A stretch of 64,000 bases of DNA from Schumannella soli (lineage in GTDB: Bacteria > Actinomycetota > Actinomycetes > Actinomycetales > Microbacteriaceae), in contig NZ_VHQG01000005.1 of assembly GCF_006517435.1 (NCBI RefSeq), forward strand, positions 124,672-188,671. Direction: 5' to 3'. The position numbers were made by a program, and so were the translations under genes. Below are positions 16,299 to 24,172 of the stretch, in pieces (position 1 is the first letter of the stretch; each line of letters opens with the position of its first letter). The notes below the pieces were generated by a model. The model saw nothing but the letters and a program-made list of their open reading frames with translations. It did no database searches and had not been told where the DNA came from.

Positions 16299-17654
16299 TC
16301 AGCTGTTGCGGAGATGCTGGTACGCGTCGAGCGCGGCCTGGCGGCTCTGCTTCAGGTCGACGATCGGATCGGGGTACTCGTCGGTGCCGAGCTCGGGCAC
16401 CCAGCGCTTCACGTAGCGGTCGTGCTTGTCGAACTTCTCGCGCTGCAGCTCGGGGTTGAAGACCCGGAAGTACGGCGCCGCATCCGCCCCGCTGCCCGCG
16501 ACCCACTGCCAGTTGCCCGGATTGCTGGCCTCGTCGGCATCCACCAGGGTGTCCCAGAACCACGCCTCGCCGACGCGCCAGTCGACGAGCAGGTTCTTCA
16601 CGAGGAAGCTGGCCGTGACCATGCGCACGCGGTTGTGCATGACGCCGCTGTGCCACAGCTCGCGCATGCCGGCGTCGACGAGGGGGATTCCGGTGCGCCC
16701 CTGCTTCCAGGCGTCGAGCTCGGCGGCGTGCGGCTTCTCCCAGGGGAAGGCATCCCATTCGGGACGGAAGCTGTCGCGGTGCAGGCGCGGCTGCTGGAAC
16801 AGGATGCTGTGGTTGAACTCGCGCCAGCCGACCTCGCTGAGGAACTTGGCGCGGTTGCGCAGCGCTCCGCCGTCGAGGGGGCCGTGCAGGCGATCCCAGA
16901 TCTGGATGGGGCTGATCTCGCCGAAGCGCAGGTGCGGGCTCAGGCCGCTCGTCGCGTCCACGGCCGGCTCGTCGCGGCGGTGGTAGTCGGCGAGGCGGTC
17001 TTCGACGAACTCCTCGAGCCGGTGGCGTGCGCCGAGCTCGCCCGGCTCCCACGTCTCGCGCAGGCCGCCGGCCCAGTTGGGATGCGTCGGCAGCAGGCCC
17101 CAGTCGTCGAGGCGGTCGCCGTCGGCCCGGTGTCCCTCGATCTCGCGCGGCTCGGGCACGGCATCGCGGAACGGCCGCTCCTGCGCGGCCTTCCAGAACG
17201 GGGTGAACACCTTGAACGGCTCGCCCTGGCCGGTGGTGACCTCCCACGGCTCGACCAGCAGGTTCGCCGAGAAGCTGGCGACCTCGATGCCGTCGTCGCG
17301 CAGGCGGGTCTTCAGCCGGGCGTCGATCTCGCGGGCGGCCCCGTAGCGGCGGTTCCAGAACACGGCCTCGGCGTGCGTCTCCGCGACGACCGCGGGGATG
17401 ACGTCCTCGGCCGTGCCGCGCCGCAGCACGAGCGAGCCGCCGCGTTCCTCGAGCCGCTGCTGCAGGGCCGTGAGGCTGTGGTGCAGCCACCATCTCGTCG
17501 CACCGCCGAGCGGCCGGATCTCGCGGCTCTGCTCGTCGAGCACGTACAGCACGACGACCGGCCGGTCGCCGTCGACCGCGGCGCGCAGGGCGGGGTTGTC
17601 GGCCAGACGCAGGTCGTCGCGCAGCCAGACGAGGGCGGGATGCCGCGGACTCAC
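16299..17654 (-). CDS. phrB: deoxyribodipyrimidine photolyase
   Basis: Light-driven DNA repair enzyme splitting cyclobutane pyrimidine dimers, 451 aa. The N-terminal alpha/beta antenna domain begins ALVWLRDDLRLADNPAL. The C-terminal FAD domain contains GIPLVDAGMRELWHSGVMHNR, the Trp electron-relay region (WFWDTLVDADEASNPGNWQWVAGSG) and PYFRVFNP, all typical of class I CPD photolyases. The GTG start overlaps the MarR gene stop by GTGA, so the two form an operon. A cryptochrome role is possible but the DNA-repair motifs are intact. Confidence 0.93.
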   Translation of the reverse strand: MSPRHPALVWLRDDLRLADNPALRAAVDGDRPVVVLYVLDEQSREIRPLGGATRWWLHHSLTALQQRLEERGGSLVLRRGTAEDVIPAVVAETHAEAVFWNRRYGAAREIDARLKTRLRDDGIEVASFSANLLVEPWEVTTGQGEPFKVFTPFWKAAQERPFRDAVPEPREIEGHRADGDRLDDWGLLPTHPNWAGGLRETWEPGELGARHRLEEFVEDRLADYHRRDEPAVDATSGLSPHLRFGEISPIQIWDRLHGPLDGGALRNRAKFLSEVGWREFNHSILFQQPRLHRDSFRPEWDAFPWEKPHAAELDAWKQGRTGIPLVDAGMRELWHSGVMHNRVRMVTASFLVKNLLVDWRVGEAWFWDTLVDADEASNPGNWQWVAGSGADAAPYFRVFNPELQREKFDKHDRYVKRWVPELGTDEYPDPIVDLKQSRQAALDAYQHLRNS

Positions 17655-18289
17655 GCGTCTCCGCCGGTGCCGGCCGGGCCGGTGCCGTCGGCTCCGGTGC
17701 CGTCATCCACGCCGGCGGGCGCGACAGCACCCGGGTCGTCGAGGTCGCAGGCCTTGTCGCCGTTCGCGACATCCAGGTCGGGCGGAGGCGGGAGCCGATC
17801 GAGGTCGGCCGGATTGCCGGGATAGCTCGCGCCGCGCAGTTTGTCGCTCAGTCGACGCAGCTGGGCGAGCTCGTCGTCGTCGAGCGACGACAGCATCCGG
17901 TCGGCGATGTCGCGCCCGTGCTCGGTGCCCACGCGACGGAACAGCGCGTAGCCGTCGTCGGTGAGCGTCGCGATCGTGCCGCGCGCGTCATCCGGGTCGG
18001 AGCATTTGCTGACGAGGCCGCGGGCGACGAGCCGGTCGATCAGCCGGCTCACGCTCGGCTGTGTCAGCAGCATGTGGCGGTTCAAATCGCGGATGCGCAG
18101 GGCGCGGCCGGGCGCGCGGGAGAGCGTGAACAGCACGTCGTACTCGGTGAAGCTCACGCCTTCGGGGAAGCGGGCGCGGATGTGGCGCAGCACACTCACC
18201 TGGGCCCGGTACAGCGACTCCCAGGCGGCGACCGCGTCGGTGCGGCGCATCGCTGCGCCCGCCGAGGTGGGTTCGGGTCGCTCGGTCAT
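17651..18289 (-). CDS. MarR-family transcriptional regulator
   Basis: Winged-helix MarR protein, 212 aa. The wHTH lies at ~45-120 (FTEYDVLFTLSRAPGRALRIRDLNRHMLLTQPSVSRLIDRLVARGLV, then the wing DPDDARGTIATLTDDG). The last ~55 residues are an unusual acidic, Gly/Pro-rich, probably disordered tail. Leaderless start: TAGTGT-N6-ATG. It is translationally coupled to photolyase, so it may control repair or light/oxidative response, but no ligand-specific residues are evident. Confidence 0.88.
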   Translation of the reverse strand: MTERPEPTSAGAAMRRTDAVAAWESLYRAQVSVLRHIRARFPEGVSFTEYDVLFTLSRAPGRALRIRDLNRHMLLTQPSVSRLIDRLVARGLVSKCSDPDDARGTIATLTDDGYALFRRVGTEHGRDIADRMLSSLDDDELAQLRRLSDKLRGASYPGNPADLDRLPPPPDLDVANGDKACDLDDPGAVAPAGVDDGTGADGTGPAGTGGDA

Positions 18290-18295
18290 GCGACA

Positions 18296-18301
18296 ACACT
18301 A
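18296..18301 (-). promoter_or_regulatory. leaderless -10 element of marR-phrB
   Basis: TAGTGT on the minus strand, 6 nt from ATG 18289. Confidence 0.6.
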
Positions 18302-18391
18302 GGGCGGCCCGCCGACGCGTGTTGCGCAGAGCCTGCGGTGTCAGGGCTGGCGCGGAGGATGCGGCGGGGCGAAGGTGCCCGGACATGATTC

Positions 18392-18425
18392 GAGGGCCGG
18401 TTCCAGAGGCGTGGAACCGGCCCTC
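18392..18425. terminator. 14-bp perfect hairpin
   Basis: GAGGGCCGGTTCCA pairs with its complement around GAGGCG, followed on the plus strand by TTCCCTT. The nearest gene that could use it is the minus-strand membrane protein ending at 18615. Confidence 0.65.
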
Positions 18426-18501
18426 TTCCCTTGCACCAAGAGTGTCCTGCAATCACATTCGTCCCGGTCGCCACAGCAAACAACCGGAACTCCTGCAATG
18501 T

Positions 18502-18546
18502 ATAACGGCGAGGTAACGGCGCGCTAGTTACCAGACCGTTATTTTT
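18502..18546 (+). terminator. nested hairpin with T-run
   Basis: ATAACGG (18502-18508) pairs with CCGTTAT (18536-18542), and inside it GGTAAC (18512-18517) pairs with GTTACC (18527-18532). It ends in TTTTT (18542-18546). This is a canonical intrinsic terminator on the plus strand, but no plus-strand gene precedes it; it could end an unannotated small RNA or act as an operator. Confidence 0.5.
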
Positions 18547-18614
18547 GCTGGACGTTCGCCGAGCGTTGTTCCGGCGCCACCGATGAGCGCCGCCCACGGC
18601 CGCCCCGGGCGCTC

Positions 18615-19040
18615 TCAGCCCCGGTCCTCGCGAGAGAGGAGCGTGTCGATCGCGAGCTGCCTCTGGTCGGGGGAGAGATCCTCGTCGCGCAGGTCGAGCA
18701 CGGTCGCGCCGGATCGCTGAGCCGAATCGCCCCGCTCGCGCGCCCAGCGCTCGGCCTCCGCGGCGGAGTCGAACCGCAGGAAGTCGCCGGCGTCGGTGCG
18801 GTAGGCCTCGACGCAGGGCAGCTCGGCCGTGCACAGCTCGGAGGTCGCCGCGACCGGCGAGATCGACTCCGATTGGGCGAGCAGGCTCCGCAGATCTCTG
18901 CTGTCGCGCAACCCCGGCAGCGCCACGGCGGCCGCGACGATGGCCACGGCGATGACGCCCGCGGCGACGAGCAGCGCCCGCCGCGGAAGTCGGGAGCGGA
19001 CCTGAGGACGTGCGTCCACCGAAGTCGTCGTGGTGACCAT
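18615..19040 (-). CDS. small membrane-anchored protein of unknown function
   Basis: 141 aa. Short basic cytoplasmic N-terminus, one transmembrane helix (RALLVAAGVIAVAIVAAAVALPGL), then an extracytoplasmic domain with one Cys pair (ELCTAELPCVEAY). The AEAERWARERGDSAQRSGATVLDLRDEDLSPDQRQLAIDTLL segment is helical. The start at ATG 19040 is preferred to 19044-19046 because GAAGGA sits 5 nt upstream of it. I do not recognise the family. Confidence 0.65.
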   Translation of the reverse strand: MVTTTTSVDARPQVRSRLPRRALLVAAGVIAVAIVAAAVALPGLRDSRDLRSLLAQSESISPVAATSELCTAELPCVEAYRTDAGDFLRFDSAAEAERWARERGDSAQRSGATVLDLRDEDLSPDQRQLAIDTLLSREDRG

Positions 19041-19180
19041 CTGCATCCTTCAGCGTCGGCGGCGAAAGCTCCGATCAGTTCCGCACGCGGATCGCTCAGG
19101 TGCAACCCGGCCCGGGGGCTTCCCAGCACATCGTGGCGATAGCACCGACCTCTCCGGCCGGGACGCGGCATCTCACGCGC

Positions 19181-19333
19181 TCACTCCTGCCAGAGTTCGC
19201 CCTCCTCGCTGGAGACCACGGCGTCGATCGCGGCGAAGAAGCGCTCGATCGCCGGGGAGTCGGCGCCGCGGCGGCGCCTCTCGGATCGGCGGAGTGGGGT
19301 GTCACGGGTGAGGGTAGTTCGCGCCGGTGACAC
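19181..19333 (-). CDS. possible 50-aa small protein
   Basis: GTG 19333 opens a frame 8 bp after the stop of the PPOX-family gene and ends in …SPAIERFFAAIDAVVSSEEGELWQE. The basic first half and amphipathic acidic second half with native codon use make it credible. There is no ribosome binding site and no family match I can name. The remaining gap, 19041-19180, shows nothing. Confidence 0.3.
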   Translation of the reverse strand: MSPARTTLTRDTPLRRSERRRRGADSPAIERFFAAIDAVVSSEEGELWQE

Positions 19334-19341
19334 GGCGTCGC

Positions 19342-19758
19342 TCAGTCGGCGAAGCGCTTCACCGCGGTCGGGTGGATGACGATGCGCACGAGCGCAGAGC
19401 GGCGCCACTCGTCGACCACGGCGGCGTGCGCGGCATCCAGCTCGTCGCCCCAGTAGCGGTGCGCGAGCTTCTCGGCGAGCTCGCCCGCGCCGTCGTCGTG
19501 CAGGGTCACGTCCCCCTCGACGGCGACCCAGTGCTCGGGCTCGCCGATCGGCGTCGCCACGACCGCGGTCGCCCGCGGCACCGCACGGAGCCGCGCGACG
19601 CGGGCCGTCGTCGGCGTCGAGAACAGCTGGATGTCGCCCTCGGGCGTCAGGTCGAACCAGACCGGACGCGGGGCCGGCAGGCGATCGGCCTTCGCCACCG
19701 TGGCGACGTAGGCGTGCAGCGGACGGGAGAGCAGGGCGCGATCGGCGTCGGTCAGCAT
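19342..19758 (-). CDS. PPOX-class (pyridoxamine-oxidase-fold) flavoprotein
   Basis: Split-barrel FMN/F420-binding protein, 138 aa. The typical pattern of this actinobacterial family is visible: VATVAKADRLPAPRPVWFDLTPEGDIQLFSTPTTARVARLRAVPRATAVVATP, then EHWVAVEGDVTL. F420-dependent reductases and haem- or flavin-binding members share this fold, so the cofactor is uncertain. Leaderless start by TACCCT-N6-ATG. Confidence 0.8.
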   Translation of the reverse strand: MLTDADRALLSRPLHAYVATVAKADRLPAPRPVWFDLTPEGDIQLFSTPTTARVARLRAVPRATAVVATPIGEPEHWVAVEGDVTLHDDGAGELAEKLAHRYWGDELDAAHAAVVDEWRRSALVRIVIHPTAVKRFAD

Positions 19759-19764
19759 GCCGCC

Positions 19765-19770
19765 AGGGTA
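19765..19770 (-). promoter_or_regulatory. leaderless -10 element of the PPOX gene
   Basis: TACCCT on the minus strand, 6 nt from ATG 19758. Confidence 0.6.
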
Positions 19771-19796
19771 GGCGGGTGCTGCCGGGCCTCGCCGGA

Positions 19797-21002
19797 TCAG
19801 TTCGGGGTGGGCTCGGTGCGGGCGTAGCGGCGGGCTCCCGCCTCGACCCCGGTGAACCGGAACGGACCCGTCGTGACGGCCGGGTTCTGCCGGGCCTCGC
19901 TCGAGGTCGACGTGGCGGCGTGCAGCTCGCGGTAGTCGTCGACCGAGATCGGCACGCGCGCATCCAGCAGGCCGGCGACCTGACCGGCGCGACGCAGCGC
20001 GCGGTACCCCGGCTTCACGATGCCGGTCAGCAGCTCGCCGACGCTGCCCGAGCCGTAGCTGAACAGGGCGAGACGGCGGCCGTCGAGGTCGTCGTCGAGG
20101 TCGAGCAGAGCCGCGAGAGCGAGGAAAACCGAGGCCGTGTACGAGTTGCCGGTGCGCCGGTTGTAGGTGAAGCCGGTAGCCAACTCGGTCTCATCGAACT
20201 CGGCGCCGACGTGCTTCGACCAGGCGCGGTGCGCCTTGAGCGCCATCTTCGTGAAGGGCTGGTGGTGCAGCCAGCGGTCGATGTCGGCCGGGGCGATGCC
20301 GCCGCGGTCGGCGAGGTCGTCCCACGACCCGAGCAGCGCATCCACGTAGGCGCTGACCGACAGGCGGCCGTCGACGAGAGCCGTCGAGCGGTCGTTCGGG
20401 CGCCAGAAGTCGTCGACGTCGGCCGAGAACAGACCGGATGCCGGCTCGATCTCGATCAGGTCGGGATCGGCGGCGACGAGGAACGCGACCGCGCCGGCGC
20501 CCTGCGTGGGCTCGGCGGCCGAGTCGAGGTCGTAGCGGGCGACGTCGCTCGCGATCACGAGCACGCGCTCGCGCGGATCGCGGGCGACGATGCCGAGCGC
20601 GGCGACGAGCGCGGCGGTGCCGCCGTAGCAGGCCTGCTTCAGCTCGACCGCGCGGGCGGTCGACGGCAGACCCAGCAGCCCGTGCGCGACGACCGCGGCC
20701 GACTTCGACTGGTCGACGCCCGACTCCGTCGCGAAGAGCACGGTGCGGATGCCGTCGGTTCCGTGCCGCTCGATCAGCGGCAGCGCGGCGGCGGCGCCCA
20801 TCGTGACGATGTCCTCGTCGGCGGCGGGCACGCTGAAGGCGTCCTGCCCGAGGCCGACGTGGTACTTCGCCGGGTCGACGCCGTTGCGGGCCGCCAGGTC
20901 GTCGAGATCGAGCACGTGGTGCCCGGTCGCCACTGCGAGGTCGTGGATGCCGACGCGCACAGCGCCGGGTGCGACAGCGGGCACGCCCGCGCCGCCGCTC
21001 AC
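19797..21002 (-). CDS. mvaS: hydroxymethylglutaryl-CoA synthase
   Basis: Condenses acetoacetyl-CoA and acetyl-CoA to HMG-CoA, first committed step of the mevalonate route. 401 aa. The catalytic triad is visible: E93 (ATESGVDQSKS), Cys125 (LKQACYGGTAAL) and His246 (WLHHQPFTKM). The Gly-rich FSYGSGSVGELL block near the C-terminus is also typical. The GTG start overlaps the HMG-CoA reductase stop by GTGA. Last gene of the five-gene operon although it acts first in the pathway. Confidence 0.94.
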   Translation of the reverse strand: MSGGAGVPAVAPGAVRVGIHDLAVATGHHVLDLDDLAARNGVDPAKYHVGLGQDAFSVPAADEDIVTMGAAAALPLIERHGTDGIRTVLFATESGVDQSKSAAVVAHGLLGLPSTARAVELKQACYGGTAALVAALGIVARDPRERVLVIASDVARYDLDSAAEPTQGAGAVAFLVAADPDLIEIEPASGLFSADVDDFWRPNDRSTALVDGRLSVSAYVDALLGSWDDLADRGGIAPADIDRWLHHQPFTKMALKAHRAWSKHVGAEFDETELATGFTYNRRTGNSYTASVFLALAALLDLDDDLDGRRLALFSYGSGSVGELLTGIVKPGYRALRRAGQVAGLLDARVPISVDDYRELHAATSTSSEARQNPAVTTGPFRFTGVEAGARRYARTEPTPN

Positions 21003-22099
21003 GCCGCGCTCCCGCCGCGACGAGCCGCGCCACGCTCCATGGCGACGTGCGCGGCCATGAGCTCGCCGGGGTTGGTCTGCGCGGCGAGCAGTGAGATCTC
21101 GCCGCAGAGCACGCTCGCGGCGATGAGGGCAGCGAGGCGGCGGGCGTTCGCTCCCGGTTCGCGCTCCTCGCGGCATCCCAGCCGGTCGAGGGCGGCGTTC
21201 ACGCCCGGCAGGTGCTTGCCGTTGCCGACGGTGCCGACGATGAGGTGCGGCAGCGTCGTCGAGAAGTAGAGGTCGCCGTCGCGGTTCTCGGCGTAGGTGA
21301 TGCCCTGCGAGCCCTCGACGATGTTCGCCGCATCCTGCCCCGTCGCCAGATAGAAGGCGAGCAGCATGTTCGCGTAGTGCGCGTTGGCCGAGCGCAGCGC
21401 GCCCGCGATCGTCGAGCCCACGAGGTTCTTGCCCGTGTTGAGGTCGACGATGCGCTGCGTCGAGCTGCGCAGCGTGCTCTCGACGAGGGCTGCGGGGATG
21501 AGCATCTCGGCGACGACGCTGCGTCCGCGCCCGAGGATGCCGTTGACCGCGGTCGCCTTCTTGTCGCTGCAGTAGTTGCCCGAGATCGAGCCGTACTCCA
21601 GCTCGGGGTGCCAGGCGAGGATCGTGCTCAGCAGCGCCTCGGAGGCGGCGGTGACCATGTTGTGCCCAGACGCGTCGCCGGTGGTGAAGGCGAAGCGCAG
21701 GAACAGCAGGTCGCCCACGATCTCCGGGTGGATCTCGACGAGCTGGGCGAAGCGGCTCTGCGCGGCGACGACGGCGGCGAGCTCGTCGAAGCGCTGCTGC
21801 ACGTCGATGCTCGCGAGGTGCGCGGCGCCGGCGCCCGGGGCGCGCAGCAGAACCGAGCGCGTCATCCGCTCGCCGACGACCGTGGCGACGATGCCGCCCT
21901 CGATCTGGCGCGACAGGCGCGCGCCGCGGCCGACCGACGGCCACAGCGGCGACTCGTAGGTCGCGAGCGGCACCTCGATCTCGCCCTCGACGGCGTTGCC
22001 GCTCACGCGGATCGGGCCGACCCAGCGGGTCGGGATGGGGGTGACGCGCTCGTCGTACTCGGGAGACGTACTCGCGGCGCGGTCGGACTCAGTGGTCAT
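20999..22099 (-). CDS. mvaA: hydroxymethylglutaryl-CoA reductase
   Basis: Reduces HMG-CoA to mevalonate with NAD(P)H. 366 aa, soluble. Conserved blocks: EVPLATYESPLWPSVGRG with the catalytic Glu, RFAFTTGDASGHNMVTAASEA (135-155), GNYCSDKKATAVNG with the catalytic Lys at ~180, and a C-terminal region VGTVGNGKHLPG. The blocks resemble the soluble Streptomyces-type enzyme used in actinobacterial mevalonate clusters. It overlaps the phosphomevalonate kinase 3' end by 11 bp. Confidence 0.93.
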   Translation of the reverse strand: MTTESDRAASTSPEYDERVTPIPTRWVGPIRVSGNAVEGEIEVPLATYESPLWPSVGRGARLSRQIEGGIVATVVGERMTRSVLLRAPGAGAAHLASIDVQQRFDELAAVVAAQSRFAQLVEIHPEIVGDLLFLRFAFTTGDASGHNMVTAASEALLSTILAWHPELEYGSISGNYCSDKKATAVNGILGRGRSVVAEMLIPAALVESTLRSSTQRIVDLNTGKNLVGSTIAGALRSANAHYANMLLAFYLATGQDAANIVEGSQGITYAENRDGDLYFSTTLPHLIVGTVGNGKHLPGVNAALDRLGCREEREPGANARRLAALIAASVLCGEISLLAAQTNPGELMAAHVAMERGAARRGGSAA

Positions 22100-23198
22100 C
22101 GACGGATCCTTCCGGGGGATGCACGGAGAGAGTGAGGTGGCGGATGTCGTGCGACTCCCAGGAGCGCAGCATCCGGGTCAGGTCGGCGTCGGCGGGCGCG
22201 AGCACGATGCCGCAGTCGCCGCCGCCGGCGCCGGAGGGCTTGCCGGCCGCGCCCGCGGCCTCGGCCGTGTCGCACAGCCGGGCGAGCCGGTCGGTCTCGA
22301 TCAGGGTGCCCGACTGCGCGCCGAGGCGCTGCAGCAGGCGGCGGGCGCGGCGCAGCGCATCCAGCGTCAGGTCGTCGTCGCCGTCGTCGAGCCCGCTGAC
22401 GAGGTCGTCGACGCAGCCGCGGCTCTCGAGCAGGAACGCCGGGTAGTCGACGCCCGAGTCGCGTCGGCTGCGTCGCACGCCGCCGACGAGTCGTTCGGTC
22501 GAGGCGGGCGAACCGGTCCAGCCGACGAGCAGGCGCAGGCCATGCGGCGGGGCGAGCCGGGCGACGTCGAAGCCCTCCCAGCCGTCGCCGCTCAGCACCT
22601 CGCGCAGCGGCCGATCGTCGAGCTGGGCGCGCAGCGTCGCGCGGTTCGGGGCGCTGTAGCGGATCCAGCCGCCGAAGGTGCTCGCCGCGACATCCCCGCC
22701 CGAGGCGTTCGGGCTGACCTGGATCGTGGCGAGCAGCGCCAGCTTGAAGCGCTCGCGGGCGGTGAGGCCGAGCTCGTAGAAGCGGTCGAGGGCGTGCACG
22801 GTCGCCACGGTGACGGCGGCGGAGGAGCCGAGGCCGAACTTGCGGCCGCTCGCGTCATCCAGCTCGCTCGCGATGCGCAGGTCGTAGAAGCGGGCCGGGA
22901 TGCCGAGCTCGCCGCGCAGCTGCTCGACCGTGCCGATCACGGCCATGACGTAGTCGTAGGGGTGGTGCTCGCGGTCGATCGTGAGACCGGAGTCGCCGCG
23001 CGTCCAGGTGAGCGGGATGAGGCCGTACTCGGGGGAGTGCACGCTGCCGGCGGCGTGGCCGACGCTCTCGCTGAGGGTGACCGTGAGGTAGCGGTCGACG
23101 GCGATGAGCACCGAGGGCTGCCCGGGCTCGACGACGGCGTACTCGCCGGCGATGAAGAGCTTGCCGGGGGCGCGGGTCTCGATCGTGCCGGGCGTCAT
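22089..23198 (-). CDS. phosphomevalonate kinase
   Basis: GHMP-family kinase making mevalonate diphosphate, 369 aa. Starts with APGKLFIAGEYAVVEPGQPSVLIAVDRY, the phosphomevalonate-kinase form of GHMP motif 1. The ATP loop is KFGLGSSAAVTVATVHAL and motif 3 is KPSGAGGGDCGIVLA. The SPNASGGDVAASTFGGWIRY block is diagnostic against other GHMP kinases. The ATG start overlaps mvaD by ATGA. Confidence 0.92.
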   Translation of the reverse strand: MTPGTIETRAPGKLFIAGEYAVVEPGQPSVLIAVDRYLTVTLSESVGHAAGSVHSPEYGLIPLTWTRGDSGLTIDREHHPYDYVMAVIGTVEQLRGELGIPARFYDLRIASELDDASGRKFGLGSSAAVTVATVHALDRFYELGLTARERFKLALLATIQVSPNASGGDVAASTFGGWIRYSAPNRATLRAQLDDRPLREVLSGDGWEGFDVARLAPPHGLRLLVGWTGSPASTERLVGGVRRSRRDSGVDYPAFLLESRGCVDDLVSGLDDGDDDLTLDALRRARRLLQRLGAQSGTLIETDRLARLCDTAEAAGAAGKPSGAGGGDCGIVLAPADADLTRMLRSWESHDIRHLTLSVHPPEGSVDDH

Positions 23199-24172
23199 CG
23201 CAGCGCCTCGCTGCCGTCGACGAGGTACGCGCCCGGCCCGGGCAGCGCGATGACCGGCTCGGCGATGCCGGCCTCGGCGGTCAGAGTCGCGGCGACCGCG
23301 GCGGCGTCCTCGGGGCGCGTCAGCACGACGACGTTCGGGCCCGCATCGGCCGTCGCGTACGCCTCGAGGCCGTGCGCGCGCATCCCGGCGACGGCGTCGA
23401 AGACGCGGGTGGAGGCGGCGGTGAGGTAGCGGATGGGCGGCTCGGAGCCCTGGATCACGGCGTGCATGCGCAGCGCGTTGCTCTCGGTGAGCTCGCCGAT
23501 CCGCGTGACGTCGCCCGCCGCGCATGCCGCGACCATGAGCTCGAGGCTCGCCGCGGTCGAGGGGATCCAGGCTGGGAAGAACGGGGAGGTCGCGATCGTG
23601 CGGCGCATCGCCTCGCGGCTCGAGATCGGCTTCTCGCCCGCATCCACCGTCGCGATGACCATGGCGAGCGGGGGAGCGGCGACGGTCTCGCTGAACGAGG
23701 CGGCGTCGTCGCCGGCGTGCCAGATCGCGACGCCGCCGGGGATGCTGCGCGAGGCCGAGCCGGAGCCGCGGCGGGCCAGCCGGCTGAGATCGCGGGTGTC
23801 GAGGTCGAGCCCGTAGGTGGCGGCCGCGGCGGTCGCCAGGGCGGCGAACCCCGAGGCCGAGCTGGCGAGGCCGGCGCCGGTCGGCACGGTGTTCTCGCTC
23901 ACGACGGCGGCCGGGCGGGTGTCGCCGGCCAGCTCGCGCACGAGGTCGAGGAACTTCGTCACGCGGGCCAGCTCGCCCTCGGTCGCGGCGCGGCCGTTGA
24001 GCTGGAGGGTGTCGCGGGCGGTGTCGTCGACCGTCACCGTCGTGCGCGTCGGGAACACGTCGAGCGTCATCGACAGGCTGCCGGTCGCCGGCAGCGACAG
24101 GGTCTCGTCGGCCTTGCCCCAGTACTTGATGAGCGCGATGTTGGGATGCGCGATGGCCGTGGCGCTGGTCAT
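23195..24172 (-). CDS. mvaD: diphosphomevalonate decarboxylase
   Basis: ATP-dependent decarboxylation of mevalonate diphosphate to isopentenyl diphosphate, 325 aa. The IALIKYWGKADETLSLPATGSLSMTL N-terminus and the VPTGAGLASSASGFAALA loop are signatures of the family. RRGSGSASRSIPGGVAIW holds the catalytic Ser/Arg region, and DAGPNVVVL is the C-terminal motif. Overlaps the mevalonate kinase stop by ATGA. Confidence 0.95.
   Translation of the reverse strand: MTSATAIAHPNIALIKYWGKADETLSLPATGSLSMTLDVFPTRTTVTVDDTARDTLQLNGRAATEGELARVTKFLDLVRELAGDTRPAAVVSENTVPTGAGLASSASGFAALATAAAATYGLDLDTRDLSRLARRGSGSASRSIPGGVAIWHAGDDAASFSETVAAPPLAMVIATVDAGEKPISSREAMRRTIATSPFFPAWIPSTAASLELMVAACAAGDVTRIGELTESNALRMHAVIQGSEPPIRYLTAASTRVFDAVAGMRAHGLEAYATADAGPNVVVLTRPEDAAAVAATLTAEAGIAEPVIALPGPGAYLVDGSEALR

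Larger units (their letters stand above)
18290..18614. other. 325-bp gene-free region with two hairpins
   Basis: Locally lower in GC than the surroundings, especially 18430-18550. It holds the marR promoter and the two hairpins listed separately. I see no convincing ORF on either strand. Confidence 0.5.
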
